The notes below the pieces were generated by a model. The model did not search any database, was not told the DNA's origin, and saw only the letters and a program-made list of their open reading frames with translations. A DNA stretch of 64,000 nucleotides from assembly GCF_037042905.1 (NCBI RefSeq), contig NC_087246.1, positions 36,574,001 to 36,638,000 of the forward strand. Reading direction: 5' to 3'. This document shows, in pieces, positions 60,901 through 64,000 of the stretch. Source of the DNA: Lytechinus pictus. Lineage: Eukaryota; Echinodermata; Echinoidea; Temnopleuroida; Toxopneustidae. The position numbers were made by a program, and so were the translations under genes. Each line of letters begins with the position of its first letter. The stretch's first letter is position 1.

Positions 60901-61802
60901 GGTTTAAGCAGATTTCTCGTCTCATCCACTTCCCTTATAGCACCCTTTGACAAATCATGTAGCTAATTGGATATTTCTTAGTGTAAGTGATGAAAGGAGC
61001 ATAATTATGTACAAAAATCTGCATTGTAAATGGTCTTGTATCTTGGTACAACTGAAACCTCTTTTGAGAATACGGGGCTAAAAAGTGAGATCCAACATTT
61101 TTCCTTCTGGCATGACTGCGACAGATCTCAGGAAATGTTAATTACCTTTGAATGAACATATAAAATAATAACAAGTATTTCAACTGCACATTTTTTGAAT
61201 TAATTATCACTCATGGTGGAGAAAAGTATATTCAAAATCATTCATCCAGGAAATATGGTAACATAATAAAGGTAAATCATTAAACAGACGGCTCGCAAAT
61301 CTACAGGAGGGAAGGCTCCCCGAAAGCATTACCTTATACATATTTTTTCCTGTATTTCTGGATAAACAGACAGTGCTTAACAAAAAAGTCTTTAAGCTAT
61401 TGCTGTTCCCTATAAACAAGTAAGGAGTATCTAATACTGGCAAAATTAATGAAATTATCGATCTAGAAATTACACCAGAGTGTGGCATCATATTTTTTTT
61501 TTTTTTGGGGGGGTTCCAGGAGTTGCTTTCTTCAATTTCATTTGTAGAGATAAAAAATAGGAAATGGAGACAGGAGTATTTTCTGGAATTGCCCATAACA
61601 CACAAGATGCAGACACATACATGACTCCATGTTTCAATGGTTCTTAGAAAATGAGGATTCATTGTTGCTAGATTTTGTAGTTTCAAGATAATTCCCTCCT
61701 ACCTTGGAGATCTTTATCAATCTTTTCCTGAGTCTGCTTGAGTTCAGCGTTTGCTATGTCCTTATGAGATTCAAACTTTGTTGTTAACGTTGACACGGCT
61801 CC
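54866..61802 (-). CDS. Coiled-coil protein, C20orf96/DUF4618-like (last five exons, 5' partial)
   Basis: Five minus-strand exons join in frame to the last 209 residues: 61802-61703, 59819-59662, 58118-57951, 57133-56991 and 54926-54866. The protein is almost all charged alpha-helix with heptad-like spacing (coiled coil): LQEQVDAAESLLNETKKELA, TLTSYKDKEYPVRAMRIREL, EIEGHIVENKELEIIIEQLT, ending DMDVELDIPRHDWLPI. The YKDKEYPVRAMRI...(Q)DELE pattern is what I recall from the DUF4618/C20orf96 coiled-coil family, whose function is not established; a cilium or axoneme link is speculation. Earlier exons lie beyond base 64000. Junctions and phases all agree, so the gene is firm although its name is tentative. 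Confidence 0.85.
55015..56268. other. Intron of the coiled-coil gene, no feature recognised
   Basis: Lies in the intron between its last two exons. A SINE-like patch with ggaatcgcaccctggactt (56168-56190) is possible but weak. Confidence 0.4.
56275..56515. mobile_element. hAT-like element with G/C runs, degenerate
   Basis: Left aagggcggatcaaggatttt and right cctggatctgccact echo the CACTGGCGGATCC family at 35657. Flanks are only similar (taacaggg / ttacaggc), so borders are approximate. Confidence 0.5.
56991..57133 (-). CDS. Coiled-coil gene, fourth visible exon
   Basis: It encodes EIEGHIVENKELEIIIEQLT, EEVKALSTDPKCDVRKQMFP and HLYKEVQ, then two bases of a Lys codon. The donor gtgagt gives the only phase that joins to the last exon. 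Confidence 0.86.
57951..58118 (-). CDS. Coiled-coil gene, third visible exon
   Basis: A phase-0 exon of 56 codons: AEQDELERIINVETSKYTTR, RDDRLREIQSQATDFAQDLM and QEGVKDMAIHNITMKK. The acceptor is taatatag and the donor is gttggt. Confidence 0.87.
58159..58285. repeat. (GAT)n/(GACAAT)n microsatellite
   Basis: gatgatgatgatgataata followed by atgacaatgatgatgacaat, next to the third visible exon of the coiled-coil gene. Confidence 0.9.
58520..58941. mobile_element. PIF/Harbinger-like foldback, GACACCGTTCTCA family, copy 2
   Basis: 422 bp with ends GACACCGTTCTCATTATAC and GTAGTGAGAACGGTGTC, flanked by TAA (58517-19, 58942-44). Copy 1 is at 5147-5324. Inner blocks tggaagatc...gcttt pair inversely. 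Confidence 0.85.
59662..59819 (-). CDS. Coiled-coil gene, second visible exon
   Basis: It encodes LQEQVDAAESLLNETKKELA, TLTSYKDKEYPVRAMRIREL and HKQIKYLAKEFK. This is the part most like DUF4618 proteins. The donor is gtgaga. Confidence 0.87.
59995..60390 (+). repeat. CTCGCC dispersed repeat in the coiled-coil gene
   Basis: Starts cactagtctcacccgatatc and ends tgttcaggcgagacaaaa; close relative of 26705-27130 (shared atgaccttt.accccatc and gtaccaagtatgaa). Confidence 0.72.
60855..61077. mobile_element. Inverted-repeat fragment GGTCCGTATTCTCAAGAG
   Basis: Left GGTCCGTATTCTCAAGAG pairs with right CTTTTGAGAATACGGGGC. Inner segment aaaaccatggtttaagcaga is also seen in diverged form near 30415-30455. 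No target duplication found. Confidence 0.55.
61703..61802 (-). CDS. Coiled-coil gene, first visible exon
   Basis: Between ttattttcag and gtagga. It encodes GAVSTLTTKFESHKDIANAE and LKQTQEKIDKDLQ, a charged helix. It ends with one base of a Gly codon that the next exon completes. Confidence 0.85.
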
Positions 61803-62073
61803 CTGAAAATAAAATTGAAATTAATAGTTCCTTCACCCACTGGCGTAAATCCGTGTTGATGGGTGGGGGGGATGACTGAAATATTTTGGCATTTTTTTTG
61901 CAATCATGTTTTTAGATATGCAAGGAATTGTCATTGATATGTCCACAGTGGCGTATCGTGGGTCACGGCATTGGGGGGGGGGGGGGGCACCAGCAAAATT
62001 GTTGAATCACCGAGTGAGTGCATGCGCTCAGTTGTCAGTTATACTGACCTAATAGAGACATTTTAAGGACAGA

Positions 62074-62383
62074 GGCCCGTATTCTGAAGTCAGGTTTAAC
62101 TTAAACTCAGGTTTAAAGTTGTGGTTTAAGTATGGGAAGCCAAAAGTATCAAATTTTTGTTTAAGTTGTACGTTTCTTATGTTTACTGTACTCTTTCCTG
62201 ATTCATCGATGGTGAAGACAATAATCTGATATACTTCCTAGACAATTATGAATGATTTGAGAGCCAAATGAGCTGAGATATGATATCTCTATCGTTAGTG
62301 ATTTATATAACAATTGGCTTCCCATACTTAAACCACAACTTTAAACCTGAGTTTAAGTTAAACCCGACTTCAGAATACGGGCC
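62074..62383. mobile_element. Foldback element inside the inner hAT element
   Basis: 310 bp, ends GGCCCGTATTCTGAAGTC and inverted copy, flanked by AGA (62071-73, 62384-86). The arms pair over about 75 bases with hardly a mismatch, which suggests a young insertion. Confidence 0.92.
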
Positions 62384-62421
62384 AGAGTCATTAAACGGGT
62401 ATGTATCTCACTGATCAAATA

Positions 62422-62970
62422 ATGCGAGCGCGAAGCGCGAGCTGAATTTTTTTATATTCACACCTAAAAAGGGACATTATAATCAAATTTGTGTAATCAT
62501 GATATGTACCTGTCTCGCTAAACAATGCGAGCGCGAAGCGCGAGCTGAAAATTTAGATAATTCAGACCTGAAGTGGGGCATTCTAAGGTTTCTTTGTAGG
62601 AATTAACTAGGACCATACGTATTTCATTAACCAAATGATGCGAGCGCGAAGCGCGAGCTCAAAATTTTTGATATATTCAGTTCAGAAGAAGGGACATTTT
62701 AAGGACTGATTTTAGAAATTCATTAAGAGCAGACATATCACCAATCCACTAATGCGAACGTAATCACGGACAGGAAATGTTTCATATATACGAAGACCTT
62801 AACATGGAGCAATCACTTTTTTAGTCATGAAAAAGAAGCATATGTCACTACATAAAACAATGATAACTCAAGTGCTAGGAAATATATTTGGTTTATATTG
62901 ACTTGAAAACGGGATGTTTTAGTACAACAGGATTATATATCTCGTTAAACAGACAATGCGAGCACTAGGA
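62422..62970 (+). repeat. Tandem repeat, unit about 103-114 bp, with GCGAGCGCGAAGCGCGAGC
   Basis: The motif gcgagcgcgaagcgcgagct occurs near 62424, 62527 and 62640, and in decayed form near 62752 and 62955. Each is preceded by a gacatttta...tcatt(a) segment. Confidence 0.85.
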
Positions 62971-63653
62971 ACAATGAAGACGTAGGCCCTGGGCAAATTA
63001 TGTTTCATAAAATTATGATAAAAATGTTTCTTATGTATAATGTAACATAACATAATTATAATATAATATAACATTATAATGAATAATATTTTCTTCTTTC
63101 CCACTACGTTTCTCTTCCTTTCTCCCTCTTTTCTCCTTTTCCCCCTTTCCCCGTTTTTTTTTTGGTCAGCCGATGGGGGGGGGGGGGATGTGCCCCCATG
63201 CCCCCCGTAGTTACGCCACTGTATGTCCATATGGCAAATACCCCTCCAATATTATTATCTGTTTTACCCCATGATGGTTTAATGGTTTTATTAGAGATTA
63301 CATTTTAAAAAATTTGACATTCCATCTTATTCCCTTCCCAAAGACCCCAACATTGATGAATTGGAAGAAACGGGGGTTTCTCTTCAATGTTATAATAAGG
63401 ACATAAGTATTTCGTTTGGAAATGGTGAACTGGCTCTTTATTTGCATTTTATAATTCAATAATATTGTTTTATTTGTTAAGCGGTATTTTAGGAAGAATT
63501 TTCACCAATAAAACAATTATCTCTTGTGATTTTTTTTCCATTTATTTCGTAAAAAGTGGGGGGGATGTTTGTACAGGCCATCCCCCCCTCCTCGAAAAGT
63601 GGGGGGGATATATCCCCCCCATCCCCCCCGGGATTTACGCCAGTGCCTTCACC

Positions 63654-64000
63654 ACATCATGCATCAAACCTATTTTCATAATTATTTGAGAGAAAATAGT
63701 CAAACATCTAACATCACAAATTCAAAGCTTGAAATATCAATAACTTTGTTATTCTTTGAAGGACTTTGGGCAAAACCATCAGATTTTTCTTGGGTCTTTT
63801 CTGCTTTAATTGCAACAACCTTTAGGTCAGAATGAGCCTCCTTTGTTATGAAAAATGTTTTAATTTTTTTTAATTGTTTTAAAACTTTGTAAATCATTTT
63901 AAATCATTTTAACCCCTTTTTTTCCCAACAAATGATGCAATTTTACTTAAATCAGTTAAACTATACAGTATAATTTACATACTTGAACATTTTTGTAAAA
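63654..64000. other. Intron sequence, no certain feature
   Basis: Upstream intron of the coiled-coil gene. A minus-strand open frame (63700-63897; SDLKVVAIKAEKTQEKSDGF) is not tied to any gene; it could be transposon remnant. Confidence 0.35.

Larger units (their letters stand above)
61946..63221. mobile_element. hAT-like element inside the previous one
   Basis: Ends CAGTGGCGTA / TACGCCACTG, flanked by the exact 8-bp duplication TATGTCCA (61938-45, 63222-29). Long G- and C-runs lie near both ends. Contains the tandem repeat at 62422-62970. Confidence 0.93.
61838..63645. mobile_element. hAT-like element, outermost of a three-level nest
   Basis: Ends CACTGGCGTAAATCC and GGATTTACGCCAGTG (perfect 15 bp), flanked by the exact 8-bp duplication CCTTCACC (61830-37, 63646-53). 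About 530 bp is its own sequence; the rest is inserted DNA. Confidence 0.93.

Noticed and set aside
61207..61686. 159-residue minus-strand frame
   Set aside because: Lies in the intron next to a real coiled-coil exon and has no recognisable features; length is compatible with chance.
63700..63897. Possible extra exon of the coiled-coil gene (SDLKVVAIKAEKTQEKSDGF)
   Set aside because: An acceptor-like cataacaaag exists but no good donor, and the sequence does not show the coiled-coil heptads of the other exons.

Overview
The window is animal nuclear DNA: AT-rich, intron-split genes with GT/AG junctions, a LINE, and a very dense load of small palindromic transposons. Gene content and repeat style suggest a marine deuterostome, most likely an echinoderm such as a sea urchin. 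That is an inference from the look of the sequence, not a database match.

Four genes can be assembled by joining in-frame exons. (1) 582-18371, plus: the last 13 exons of a metallophosphoesterase/5'-nucleotidase that carries ankyrin repeats at its C-terminus; the 5' exons lie before the window. (2) 29802-27900, minus: SYS1, a complete 155-residue Golgi membrane protein in three coding exons. (3) 40293-46868, plus: COX4, nuclear-encoded cytochrome c oxidase subunit 4, a complete 162-residue precursor in three coding exons. (4) 61802-54866, minus: the last five exons of a coiled-coil protein that resembles the C20orf96/DUF4618 family; its 5' end lies beyond the window. A possible first coding exon at 31703-31872 stays unassigned.

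Most of the rest is repeat. A CR1/Jockey-type LINE with two frameshifts sits in an intron of gene 1 (7506-10907), and an antisense LINE fragment lies at 30690-31280. Many non-autonomous DNA transposons can be bounded to the base by target-site duplications: 8-bp (hAT-like), TTAA (piggyBac-like), TAA/TTA (PIF/Harbinger-like) and TA (mariner-like). Several are nested, the clearest being three elements one inside another at 61838-63645. A separate dispersed family carries nuclear-receptor-like AGGTCA repeats. Gene 1 also holds a 20-copy, 62-bp minisatellite whose every unit contains a small hairpin.

The four genes are functionally unrelated (nucleotide hydrolysis, Golgi trafficking, respiration, a probable ciliary or cytoskeletal coiled coil), and nothing suggests that they act as one system. 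No prokaryotic operon, CRISPR array or viral gene set was seen. The notable content is the ankyrin fusion, the hairpin minisatellite and the transposon architecture.
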